Part shown: positions 53,316 to 64,000 of the stretch, one piece after another
Layout of the letters: each line of letters begins with the position of its first letter
Position numbering within the stretch: the first letter of the stretch is position 1
Source of the DNA: Phorcus lineatus
Lineage: Eukaryota; Mollusca; Gastropoda; Trochida; Trochidae
Assembly (NCBI GenBank): GCA_921293015.1
Contig: OV121088.1
Location: 31,223,645 to 31,287,644 of the forward strand
Length of the DNA stretch: 64,000 nucleotides
Direction: 5' to 3'
Made by a program: the position numbers and the translations under genes
Notes under the pieces: model-generated
What the model saw: the letters and a program-made list of their open reading frames with translations, nothing else
Told to the model about the DNA's origin: nothing
The model's database searches: none

Positions 53316-53328
53316 CCACCAGGGTGCG
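53316..53328 (+). promoter_or_regulatory. CTCF-like motif
   Basis: ccaccagggtgcg, preceded by tgg, differs at one position from the vertebrate-type consensus ccaccagggggcg. It lies in a complex block (53060-53900). Confidence 0.35.
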
Positions 53329-54244
53329 TTTGTTGGTCTAAGGAGACATCTGCTCTAAATAAACTCTGTTGGCATGAAAAAGCACATCACAACTGTGTAG
53401 AAGGAATCAAGCCAATTTTCTAACTTTCTCATAGTACCGTCAACATTGTATTGGCCATGGGAAAAAAAAAATCAATGAAAGTCCTTCCTCTAATAACAAA
53501 TGAAGAAGCATTCAGGAAATAGGAAATTGTGTTACCTGAAAGAAAAATTACGGAAATTCTGAAGTTGCATCTTTAACTTTGCATCAGTAGCGTTGGTTAA
53601 CATAGCTCCTTTGGACGTCACCCGTGCGTCTAGTAACAGGTCCTATCGATGTATTCATTAAAGCTATCCTCCACGAAGCCAAAGCAAATTCAATTAGCAC
53701 TTGAGCAATACAAACTATCCGATTCTTGATGAACTGTGCCCAGCCGATCTGGACTTTGAATATTTCATAAGGAATCCTTGTTCCAAACGATCAGTCTTGT
53801 TGGGTGACAAATTATTGACAGTGGATTCAAATCAGACCCAGATGCTTTCACCCTGCTCCAATTACTGCCGATGATACTACAGGGGCGAACAACTCCATTC
53901 TTGTTGAATACAGACAACACATGTATTTTTTCTGCATGCTAGCCTATAGTTTTACACCTTTTCCTGATACGTACCAAACCTTTAACCTGTTCTGTTCATG
54001 TAACATTGCATAACTTATCATGGGGTGCTACTTGATGGAATTATTCATCAACAACCTGCATGTCCACCAACGACATGTCATCAGCCATGGACATAGGTGT
54101 TTTCAACTAACATAGAACCAGATTTAAGAGTCCTGTCAGCTAAGGCTTTGAAAAAGATGCAAGTTACTGACCTTTTGGCAATATTTTGGCAAAATCAGAT
54201 GTAAAATTTGGTGATATTGGACGTAGCATTTTATCGTTATGATG

Positions 54245-54461
54245 TCAGTAACATGGACAAGTTTCACACACCAAATCAGTAACATAGACAAGATTCGCAC
54301 ACCAAATCAGTAACATGGACAAGTTTCACACACCAAATCAGTAACATAGACAAGATTCGCACACCAAATCAGTAACATGGACAAGTTTCACACACCAAAT
54401 CAGTAACATGGACAAGTTTCACACACCAAATCAGTAACATGGACAAGTTTTGCACACCAAA
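54245..54461. repeat. 31-bp minisatellite, seven units
   Basis: Seven consecutive 31-bp units start at 54245, 54276, 54307, 54338, 54369, 54400 and 54431. Type A contains tcagtaacatggacaagttt, and type B contains catagacaagattcgcacac. The order is A-B-A-B-A-A-A', where A' has tttgcacac. There is no length variation between units. Confidence 0.95.
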
Positions 54462-57400
54462 TCAAAGACACCATATATCAGATAGATGGATGATGTACCA
54501 ACTTATAGATTTTGTAACCCGTTCACCGAGAGGAACTTTCTCAGGCGTAAATATCACTTCTATTTATGGCAGTATAAAAACACCAAGATCTTATCAATGG
54601 AGGACATTCTCATAAAGTATAATTCATATTCGGAGTGACATTTCATTGAACAATGGAACATTTTTAAAAAGAAACACACGCAAATATTTTGCCAGTTGGA
54701 AAATTTCATGTCAAACTCTTTGCCTATCTACAAAGCTTTAAAAAGACTTCCAAGAAGAAAAGATAATTTGATAGCAAGTAATCTTGTCAAAGCTCGGCAA
54801 AGCTATCCAGAGCATCTATCACATATCTTAGCATGCAGGAATGAATGACAAGTCGGAAATAGATTTTTTTCAAGTGAGTGAAACACAATAACCTCTCTTG
54901 ACATTCATTATTTTGCGACATACATATATGATACCTTGCAAATTATTTTTAATAAGCATTGTATTTTATGTGATACAATGTGTCAACTAACTTTTTTGGT
55001 ACAGTTAGGTGTATTAAATTTCTACAAAAAATATATTGCTTGATCAAATAGCAAATCAAGATCCAATGTATTTTGCAAGAATTCAATGACTTTAAAGGTT
55101 AGCACAATAAACATTTTAACTTCTCTAGTTTCTAATGCTAAATTGAAAAGTTTTATAATTTTTTAAATAAAAACCCCTTATTAAGGTAACAAAATCTACC
55201 ACAACAAACATCCATTTTTAACAATTTCTCTTCAAGATAAATGTTTCTTGACGGCACAATTCAAGAGAATTGATTTTATTGGAGGTCACAGCTAAAAACA
55301 TCTTAATCGGACATATCAGATGATGATTTGAAAAAATATCTTCACCAAGAAAACAATGATGAAAAGATTCCACGATGGTTACCAAGAGACGGCAAGACTG
55401 GCACAGATCCCATGATGCCGTGTGTACAGGCTCTGTGTATCCCATGATGCTACTGTGTACAAGACTATTAGAACACATCATAGATAAATATTTTGCCTTG
55501 GGAGAATGCACACACTCCTTAAAACTTCTTCTTTGCAGTGTTTGGTGTTTCTCAACAGGACAAACCTTTTTCATCAAATGTGATGGGTAATGCAATCCTT
55601 TTATCTTCCCCTTTGTAAAATTTCAGAATTCATTACGATTAATTGATTATGGGCTGTCTAAGACACTTGATTTTTTATTCCGCAGAAAGGAATCAATACT
55701 CTCTCGTATGAGGTTGTAGACGAAAATATTTCTTGATTAAATGCAGGCATGCTTTAAAATCATTGAACACCTGAGCGGCAAGAAAAGCAGTTAACCCTAT
55801 CGGTGCTGTTGGCTAGATAATCTACAATCCAGAGAATCTTTCAAATAAATGGTGAGGTAGTTAATGTAAAAATATTACTAATACATCTTCTTGTTTTTCA
55901 CAGAGAAGGGGCTTACTTTTGAATTCATAGTTGGAGGGACATTTGTATTTTCAAAAAGAAATACATGCAAATATATCTTGTTTTAATAATTGCTAGGTGG
56001 TTAACTATTTATAGGTAAGATTATCAACCATGACATGGCTTATTGTATTTCACAAAAGAGGGTGAGCGCCCCATGTTATGAAGGGAAAAGTTTTGTGTAG
56101 GGATAGGGGTTTGTAATTAATAGACATGCATGGAGAGTATTAGCAGATCAAAGGAAAATATCAAATACTTAGCCATTCAGAAATTTGATTGCACAAATTT
56201 CAGGAATCTGAACTAATTGTAATAGGAGGGTTAAGCAAAGAGTACGTAAAGATATCAACAGGCAGAGGGTTAATATTTCCTCATTCTCAGGCGGTTTCAG
56301 ACTGAGGGTCAATACAAGGCTACTGATGAAAGTTGCAAACATTATACAAGCTGTAGAAAAAAATCTTGCATGCCTGAGGGTTAATGACCAGACAATGGTT
56401 GATATTTCGGTTAATTTAATCCAATAAATAGACCTTCAAAAGATAAAATGTTTTTTGGAAAATCTTTGGCTATCTGATAGGACAGGTTTTTCATATATTG
56501 CTAATAGTGAATTTATTTTCCATTAAACAGGCTATTTTGAGTCCAGTAATCAGCATCACCTGAAACTTTGTCTGTCTTCTCCATTAACACATGTCAATGT
56601 AAGTATGAAACCTACATTGCTACAAGAAGGCTACTTAACGTAAATATAAAACCACCATGAACTAACTAATCCAAGATGGTACAGAAAACGTGAGTCTAAT
56701 CTTCTACACTTTTGGATGCCATTCACCCTGAGACTTATTCCTGGTAAATCCAAGCAAGAGGTTAGTCAAATAAATTAAATTTAGATTTTAATCAACTGAT
56801 ATATAAACCAATTCTTACATTGCTTTGACATTTGTAAATGAAAATAAGCGTCTCCACACAACCTATTCCAATTGATTGAAATCAATATACAACTGTAGGT
56901 GTATAAAAAGAAAGGCTGGAAATAAACGATTGTCATTGTTGACAGAAGCAAGTAGTTGACATGTCAATTCTAAAGAATGTGGATATTATGGCTTGAGCGT
57001 AATCTGATTCTACCTACAATCACTGGGTATTAGGGCAAGTTTATCGCCTGCATCGACAAAGGTATTCAAAATTGAAAGGAAATCTTTCAAAAGGCACAAA
57101 TGAAATGGGTGCTGTGAAAGCGGCAGCGACAGGTAAATTATCAAGGAGCCTTGAGGCTTGAAATCTGAGACTCAATCGGCTGCACGCAACAGGTCCAAAC
57201 TTCTCCCATGTCACAATCAGATGAAAATAACTCAACATGAATGCCAAGAAACAGGTCCCGTTATTCCCCTCAACCCACTGCCTTTTCAAGCCTACTTCAA
57301 TCAGGTCAGAACATCAGAAAATAGGAAATTATTAGACTCAATTACTGGGAATTGAGATTTGAGTGGCCGTGATCTTAATAGCCAGGCAACTGTCTCGCTT

Positions 57401-57540
57401 CTGCATTCACGTGTGACGATTAGCCCACTACAAAAGCCTTTTCAACTATCTCTTTAGTGTGAAAAAGACGACGAGCAGTTCTTGAGTACACATTATCAAT
57501 AGGTGACTCGACTGTTCATTCATATAGTTCATTGAGCAGT
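54462..57540. other. Non-coding; long upstream intron or flank
   Basis: Mostly AT-rich, with many A/T runs at 54900-55200. A minus frame of 125 codons at 55218-55595 has no recognisable domain. From about 57000 the sequence becomes more complex. No feature beyond this is supported. Confidence 0.45.
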
Positions 57541-57561
57541 GAAGAACCTTGCTGGCTGTGA

Positions 57562-57621
57562 GGGGCAGGGTGGTTCACTTGGGCAGGGTAGTTGTAGGGG
57601 GTCAGCATGATCTGAGGGGGG
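57562..57621 (+). other. G-run cluster with G-quadruplex potential
   Basis: Runs of three to six G occur at 57562-57565, 57568-57570, 57581-57583, 57586-57588, 57597-57601 and 57616-57621. That is enough for a four-run quadruplex on the plus strand. A GAGT microsatellite follows. Confidence 0.5.
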
Positions 57622-57642
57622 TTGGACTGAGAGCGAGTGCAG

Positions 57643-57668
57643 GAGAGAGAGTGAGTGAGTGAGTGAGG
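57643..57668. repeat. GA/GAGT microsatellite
   Basis: A short gagagaga run leads into four or more gagt units (gtgagtgagtgagtgagg). Confidence 0.9.
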
Positions 57669-57939
57669 ATCTTACCGGAGGTGTCTGGGTGGCTGTTTCC
57701 ATAAGCATTGGGGTTTGGAGATGAGAGGGCGCAGGCAGCCTCACTGGTGCAAGCAGTACTGATCCGGGACTACGGATAACACTGACCAGAGAAACAGGCA
57801 AGGAAGGATCCGATACTCCAATATGAAAATACATAAATTATTTAGCACGGAGCATACAGCGGGAGAACTGATGCCTGCTTCATCAATAGAGGAAAGAGAG
57901 CAGTGAACAGAATACGATTGGCCTGGCAGCTCTACTAGT

Positions 57940-58185
57940 TGATTGCACGTTGCTTTCACAGCAATCATCGTTTCCACCCAGCTCTCATTAATGGTTTGTG
58001 CTGCTCCCTCGGGAAGTGACAGCCACCGCGGCCCATTCCAACGGCTTATTGGCAGATGCAGCAGCAGGCAGCAGGGCTGGAGAACAGCCAGAGCTTTGCT
58101 GATGGATAGAAGCCGAATGCAAATTGGGAGCATACATTATTAATACCTAACTCTTCTCCTTTGATGGCATGCTATTGTTGTGTGA
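57940..58185. promoter_or_regulatory. Candidate cis-regulatory module
   Basis: A low-repeat, GC-richer stretch with a dense set of factor-like words: cattcca (TEAD-type, 58034), attgg (CCAAT inverted, 58048), cagatg (E-box, 58053), atgcaaat (POU octamer, 58117-58124), ctttgatg (TCF/LEF-type, 58159) and attgttg (SOX-type, 58174). The combination resembles developmental enhancers. It is inference from motifs only, and short motifs are common by chance. Confidence 0.3.
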
Positions 58186-58212
58186 CGGCAAACCAGTGGG
58201 ATTGCACGGCCA

Positions 58213-58267
58213 GGGGGCTGGGTGAGGAAGAAGGGGGAGGGGCCATGGGAGGAGGGAGGGGAGGGGG
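58213..58267 (+). other. Purine-rich G-run tract, G-quadruplex potential
   Basis: At least eight runs of three or more G in 55 bp (58213-58217, 58220-58222, 58233-58237, 58239-58242, 58247-58249, 58254-58256, 58258-58261, 58263-58267). The strand is strongly biased to purines. On the strand of the TIA1-like gene it is a C-rich tract. Confidence 0.55.
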
Positions 58268-61200
58268 AAGATGAACCCCAGAAGTGTTTCTACTTGATGA
58301 GCTGCTGTGTAAAAACACATGGAGTGGGCGGGAGGAGTGATATGGGTGAAGAATGGACTTCAGTGAAATAAGATTGCAATGCACAAACCAAACATTCACA
58401 CAATCGATCTGACAAGTTTTCTTACAAACTTTCAAACTCACTGTTCAGATTCAATCAAAATGATTGAACTAAATTGCCACAATAGTTTCTCATGTTTTTT
58501 AAATGAAGAATCAAATAAGGTTTCAAGATGAAAGTGGACATTGTCACTCTTTCATTTAGTAATAACCTTGGAACTGTCACAACATATGAACATTAGGCCT
58601 GCCTTGTTTAAAGATGCATACATAATTTTGATCAGGTACCAATACATGCAAACCAATTTTCACCTACAGCTAATGAAAACCCAACTATCATATGCTAATA
58701 TTGGATAGATAACATGTTCATCATGTAATTGGATTAAGCAAACAAAAGGATCTTTATCTAATATTGATACGTCATTAACACACACTTCCTGATTTTATAG
58801 GTCTTCTCTCAATTATGCACACAGAATCGTGGATGCATCTTTTTCAATAGACGGCAATTTTGTCGACCAGGGCAAGGTCCCTAGGGCACAATGATGCCCC
58901 TGAAATGGCAATTCACGCAAGATTTGGCTGAATTGGAGGAGACAGACAGCTTCTGATAATTCAAAACTCTCGCCCATAACATCATAAATAAGCAAACAGT
59001 CTTCAAAATAAAAATCAAGATTCGATCAGACAACAATGTCTGTACTTTAGTAGTTTAAAGCATCAAAGACTGATGTTTGATTCAAACAACACAACTTTTC
59101 ACTTTTCCAATTGACAGTGCTTCCATTGATCTCCAATTCCTTCCTTAGAATTTCTCTCGTAATAAACGATCTTTGAAAGATAACGCATTGATTTGAACTC
59201 AACAAATCAAATTTCATGTTGGAATTTAACAGATATCCTTCAAAGTTCCTTTACAAATTCATTGACGCTGATAGCGTCACCTGATTGAATTAGTACAATT
59301 AGTGCTTACAATAAAAGAAAGACCTCGTATATCAGCTATCATCTTCAAGTTACCCTCCAGTAAATTAACATTCAAAACAAATGTCTTTCATAAATTTGAA
59401 ATTTATATAAACCTTACAAAAATTTAGATATGATTGAAGAAACAGTAACAATTGAGGTTTCATGGAAGGAGAAAAGCCCTTAACAGACTTGTAGCTAGTG
59501 TTGTGGTGAAACCTACAACTATTTGCTGTAATAAGCTGAACATGGATTACATTGCACTCGATATCGATAAAACTTTGCCTTAAACACACCTACATGTAGA
59601 TCTTGAACTATGCTCTTTCGCCCCTTAACAAAAGAAATACGATTCTCATGGACAGACAGTAGTTCTGGATTCTTTGAAAGGCATTTTATCAGACATAAGT
59701 TCTGTTCATCAGTGATATGATTAGTGGGTCATTTTGGCACATTCCAGGAAGAAAAATCCATGGGAAAGATATTCTTATTTTCAAAATTCTAGAAACAGCA
59801 AGCCAAAGAGTTAACAAATTTTTCCAGCTCCCTCTCTAGAACCACAGTGAACAAGAAAAATGTGACAATCAATGTATCAACCCTCCAATCAGCAAAAGAG
59901 TTCAGTCCATCCTGGTCTGCGTATCTGCCTAAATAGCAGGCTTTGATCAAGCCTTACTAATCATGGACCTTTGTTTAAAGCTTGCTAATGACTGTCCTTG
60001 TATGAGTAATACAACTGGTCTGATTGAAGCCTCCTGGATCTACAATCAAGGGTGAACCACCTCATGAGCTGCCATGATTCTAACTGAGGACCTTCGGCAT
60101 GCTTTTCACCACTTTGAGTAAACTAGCTTCTTTGAGTGGCATTTTAGAAGTTGGTATGATTGAATTTCCTATTTTCTTTTCTTGGAGTAAACTATTTTAT
60201 CATTTTGACTAAAAATGTTTTAGGTAACGTTATTGTTATTGTAACAGATTTTTAATTCAAAGATATAATAGTACATTTTTGCACACAAGAGACTTATTGA
60301 TCAAATCAATGGCAATGATGACATTGAAGGTCCAGAGCAAATGTCTTTATTTTCTAAACATATATTTCAAAATTTAAGAATATTTTTCCCTAATATTTCC
60401 TAGTTTACTGTAACTTGCTAATTTTATAACCATACATGGCTGTATGACATTACAAGAAAATCACCTTATTTTATTAAAATGATGTTAAACAGTATGCATA
60501 TCTTTATATTGAGAAATTGATCTTTGACAAACAACTTCACAAGGAGGTAATTGGACGTAAAAACTAAATGTAGCAACGATTAAAAAGCATTAAAAATGAT
60601 GGATTTGTAAGTTTCAACCAACACAACACATCTGTTTCTTCTCCTATATTTGTAATTTAAATATTTGAAGAGATTTCAATAGAATACATTTCGTCTTTGA
60701 CAGACATAACAAAGCTAATTTAAATTTATTTTTGCTCTCTGGTATTCCAAACTACAATTAAACACAACCAGATGGTCCAGGCAACTGTTAATTCAAATAC
60801 AACTTGATAAGTTTCACCCCTCGTAGAAAAAAAAGAGAAAAAAGTATTCTGCATTTTTTTTTCATGCTTTTAATATAATTGAGTAAAGTACTGATTGCAT
60901 TTATCAACGTTCTGTGAGTAAAATACGGGCCGCAGTTTGACGTCATGCAAAGCCTATTGGGACACCTGGTGAATATAGGCTGTCATACGATGCTATTGTT
61001 GGTTAATAGCACGGGGAACAGACTACTAGTTGCGCTCTTTCAGGCTGTCTATCGGGAAACCAATTGCCTTCTTACCAAACTCCCATGCTTCCCTGGTACC
61101 AAGAACAATTGGCAGGTCTAAGTTAGAGGAATTATAAGGTGGTAAAAAGTGTTGAAAAAACTTTGAAGAATTATATATATACGAATATGGAATGTATCGT

Positions 61201-64000
61201 AACAATGATTCCATGTTGAAACCAATTGATAACCTTACATCTTTTGCGCACCTTTTGATCGTAGCTAACAATTAAAATATTTAATATGTAAAATCTATTT
61301 TTTTCATTCTTCTTGCATGAAACAAGGCTCATTAAACAGCTAGTAAGCTGCTTACTTTTCCTCAAGGCCTGTAATTTTTTAACAATTTCTTTGCCACTTG
61401 AATTGTTATAATTAAATTTTTGAAGAACGTTCAAACTTATTTTACACACTTATTCTAATCATGTTAAAAAATACAATAGATTCAAATATGTAATCAAATT
61501 TCTTTTCTTTTAAACCTTTTATTGAAATACTTTTACTTGATCTGCTTTTTGAATTGCCCAAGAAATGATAGAGAGAGAAAAGTGAATTTTGATGCTTCAT
61601 AATATTGGTCTCCAAAAAAATGATGGCAAACAAATTTCCTGGCTGCAAGTCATGACCTGATACTGCAGAGAATGATGATTGATGCAGTTGACACTGAAAG
61701 AACCCTTCACACCTCCTAAACAGCAAAACTCAGCCGAGAAATCATATCCCTGAAAAAAACTTGAATCAGAGGAGAATTCAATCAGAGCCTTCGTCACCTT
61801 GGTCGATGTGTGCTTCACAGAGCGGACAGCACCGAGAAAAAACGATTCAGATATTCATTCCAAAGGCTTTATAGTGAGGATAATGTTTTAGTTCATGGAA
61901 ATTAACCAGTAATTGATACAATTGTTTCAATTTATGGAACATTTAATGATAAACCTGAGGTAACATAACTCCAGAAGGAAAACATAAGAACATTGTGTCA
62001 AATCACACAGAAGATGTCTTTTTCTTTATTTCTTCTTTTACCTGTTCCATCGCCTTACGTATCATTGTTTTTATTCATCTGTCGTGTTTTTCTTTACTTG
62101 AACATTTTTCTGAGTACAATGTCCTTACTTCAACTGAAATTTATTTCTGAAATATGTCGCATCAAACATGGACATTTAACTTACTGTATTAATGTGCGCA
62201 ACGCAATAGAATTTTAAGTTCAAATCTACAAGAACCGTGACTTCAAATGAAATGCAACAATCTAGGGTTGACTGCTGGATAAAGATAATCCGTCTTATAT
62301 TATCACTAGGACCCTGAAGTAAAGCCATATTGGTAATTAAAATATATTGATATACAATGCTCCTGAGTTTTTGTAATCTAATAAATTCACATAAAAGGAG
62401 GTTTGAATATGACTTACATAAAACTATAGGTTGAAAATTTACGTCACATTTTCAAGATTTCTGGACTTCATCATTTCAAGTTCATTACAGTAAAAGTTCA
62501 CAAATTGGAGAGGTTGAATTGAAACAACTAACAAGTTGCCTGCTAAAGAAAAAAGAACTGAAAACCCCAAATCCTCAAGAAAGATCACTAACAAACACGT
62601 TCTGAAACATTGGGGGGGGGGGGGGGAAATGGTTTCATGGAAAGCATGGAGATACATTGGAATAATGAGAATGGTTCTCGAGTTCTTCTTTGAAACAATT
62701 ATAATGAGATGAAACAATTACTAAGCTTAATTTATCAATATATTTAAACTCTTTGACAAGTTTTCGACAAGAGCAACTTATTTTTGGCCTAGAACACTTG
62801 TGCTCGACGATTGACAAACCTTGCATTAATATTAAAAACAAAGCTACAAATAATAGAACCTTTCAAAGATTAGGAAATCAAACTTGAGAAGAAAGCCATT
62901 AAAAAAATATTTAAATATCAGTTACAATCCATAAACTTCCAATTTAAATATTTTGAAGTTATTCCATATAGTTTAAAACCTGTCTAAAACTATGGCCACA
63001 AAGGCAAATGCTGCTATCAAATAGAATTTAAACACCAGTTGCTATTTCTCTGTTAAAGACTCTTAAATCTCCTTTTGGAACAGTACTCGGGCAATCTATC
63101 ATCTTGCCCTGCTCTATCAGTGGCAATATGGAATCTCATTTCTCTTCCATAATTACAGGCAAGCGTTATGGATAATATATGAGAAAGTTAATTTCAGGGA
63201 GTTTGTAAACCAAGAATCTGAAAGTGAAAAAGCTATGACAATTGATGGGGTGCACTTGGTCAATTAATTGCCTACCAGTTGAAGTTTAAGTCACAGTTGT
63301 GTCAAAATACATTGTCAATTGTTTGTGACAGGCGTGGACATTTTCGCCAAAAATGTTTTTGGAATGACAACTGTCACTAAGAGTGTCTCTCAATATGAAC
63401 ATGTTTACTACACAGTGGTACAATTATTAATAAATAGTTGATTGATTCCTAACTAATAGAGCCATGTGCAGTGTAAAGAGCCTATTCTGTCAATTCAACA
63501 ATGGGACCGAACACTGGCACTGCTGTCGACTTTGGTAATTGACACCGTATCTATTTGAAGAAGTGCTGTATCAAACACAATACAAATTGTCTTAATGGAA
63601 ATATTGTTCTCACTATTTCGACAATTTATGAAATTTTTAGCTTGGTTAGAAAATGACGTGAATGAGCAAGATTCTGGAAAGTAGAAAGAGTGTTAAGGCC
63701 ACTTGTATGTGCATGTCATTAACGCTCAAGACATACACAAAAAACTTCATTTCAAAACTTCAGTTTTGGAAAGAAAACACAAAACGTTTTATTTGAAACG
63801 TTTCATCTAATACAACAAATAAACAAAAGAATTCATAGAAATATCTTTCCAAACAAAAGAATGAAGATTTTTCATATGCACTTAACTGTGTTGGCAATGT
63901 TTGGGGTATGAAATTACTAAAGCAGACATTGTAATTTGTCCAATAAAACTTTAAGCAAAAACATTTTAAGAAAGAATTTTCTGGCAAGCATTTGATCTCC
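58268..64000. other. Non-coding; upstream intron or flank
   Basis: AT-rich throughout, with a slightly more complex patch at 60900-61120 that contains a possible 42-bp microexon (61076-61117, minus). A poly-G run lies at 62612-62626. No open frame shows a recognisable domain. No RRM1 exon of the TIA1-like gene was found. Confidence 0.45.
62612..62626. repeat. Poly-G run, 15 bp
   Basis: Fifteen consecutive G. Homopolymers of this kind are unstable and its exact length may be a sequencing or assembly estimate. Confidence 0.9.

Larger units (their letters stand above)
47835..54244. other. Non-coding; long upstream intron or flank
   Basis: Complex blocks at about 48180-48450, 49240-49560, 50160-50800, 51180-51480, 52150-52760 and 53060-53900 alternate with AT-rich spacers. 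A hairpin lies at 48514-48600 and CTCF-like motifs at 51371 and 53316. No exon, RNA gene or mobile element is recognised. Confidence 0.45.

Noticed and set aside
55218-55595. 125-codon minus-strand frame
   Set aside because: Cys/His-containing but without a spaced zinc-finger pattern or any other domain.
1-64000. CRISPR arrays, operons, ribosome binding sites or phage genes
   Set aside because: The tandem arrays lack unique spacers, and the window has eukaryotic splice sites and a SINE family; nothing suggests a prokaryotic or viral source.

Overview
The window reads as AT-rich, intron-dominated DNA from an animal with large introns. There is no prokaryotic gene organisation: the longest open frame is about 145 codons and none of the long frames resembles a known protein. 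The only coding sequence I can defend is two short exons on the minus strand. Both belong to the TIA1/TIAR family of RNA-binding proteins (TIA1/TIAL1 in vertebrates, Rox8 in Drosophila). Exon 33299-33356 encodes the end of RRM1 and the RRM1-RRM2 linker. Exon 18761-18848 encodes the start of RRM2, including its RNP2 motif. Both have near-consensus splice sites and they join in frame across a 14,450-bp intron.

Layout. Positions 1-18760 should be the next intron downstream in the gene, since I could not find the exon completing RRM2. Positions 18849-33298 are the intron between the two exons. Positions 33357-64000 should be the preceding intron, possibly reaching the gene's 5' flank, since I found no exon for the first part of RRM1. 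The window therefore holds 146 recognised coding bases in 64 kb.

Repeats. Three copies of one SINE-like retroposon are present (2393-2650, 15157-15443, 20325-20368). Each is flanked by a target-site duplication, each keeps the same 3' end, and each is shortened to a different degree at its 5' end; the longest keeps a tRNA-like head. Tandem arrays include a 20-bp minisatellite (41961-42120), a 31-bp minisatellite with alternating unit types (54245-54461), a degenerate array (27044-27267) and tandem duplications of 89 bp (6987-7163) and about 95 bp (47651-47834).

Possible regulatory content. Blocks of more complex, less AT-rich sequence alternate with very AT-rich stretches. These blocks contain CTCF-like motifs (a pair near 25.1-25.3 kb, others near 3.8, 51.4 and 53.3 kb), two abutting palindromes (9625-9656), G-rich stretches (57.56-58.27 kb) and a cluster of transcription-factor-like words (57.94-58.18 kb). 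All of these are pattern matches, not demonstrated elements.

Organism. The exon sequences look most like TIA1 of lophotrochozoans. The SINE 3' end, with a GCGGCGTTAAAC-like motif, recalls repeats I know from gastropod molluscs. A mollusc or other lophotrochozoan is my best guess, with moderate to low confidence.
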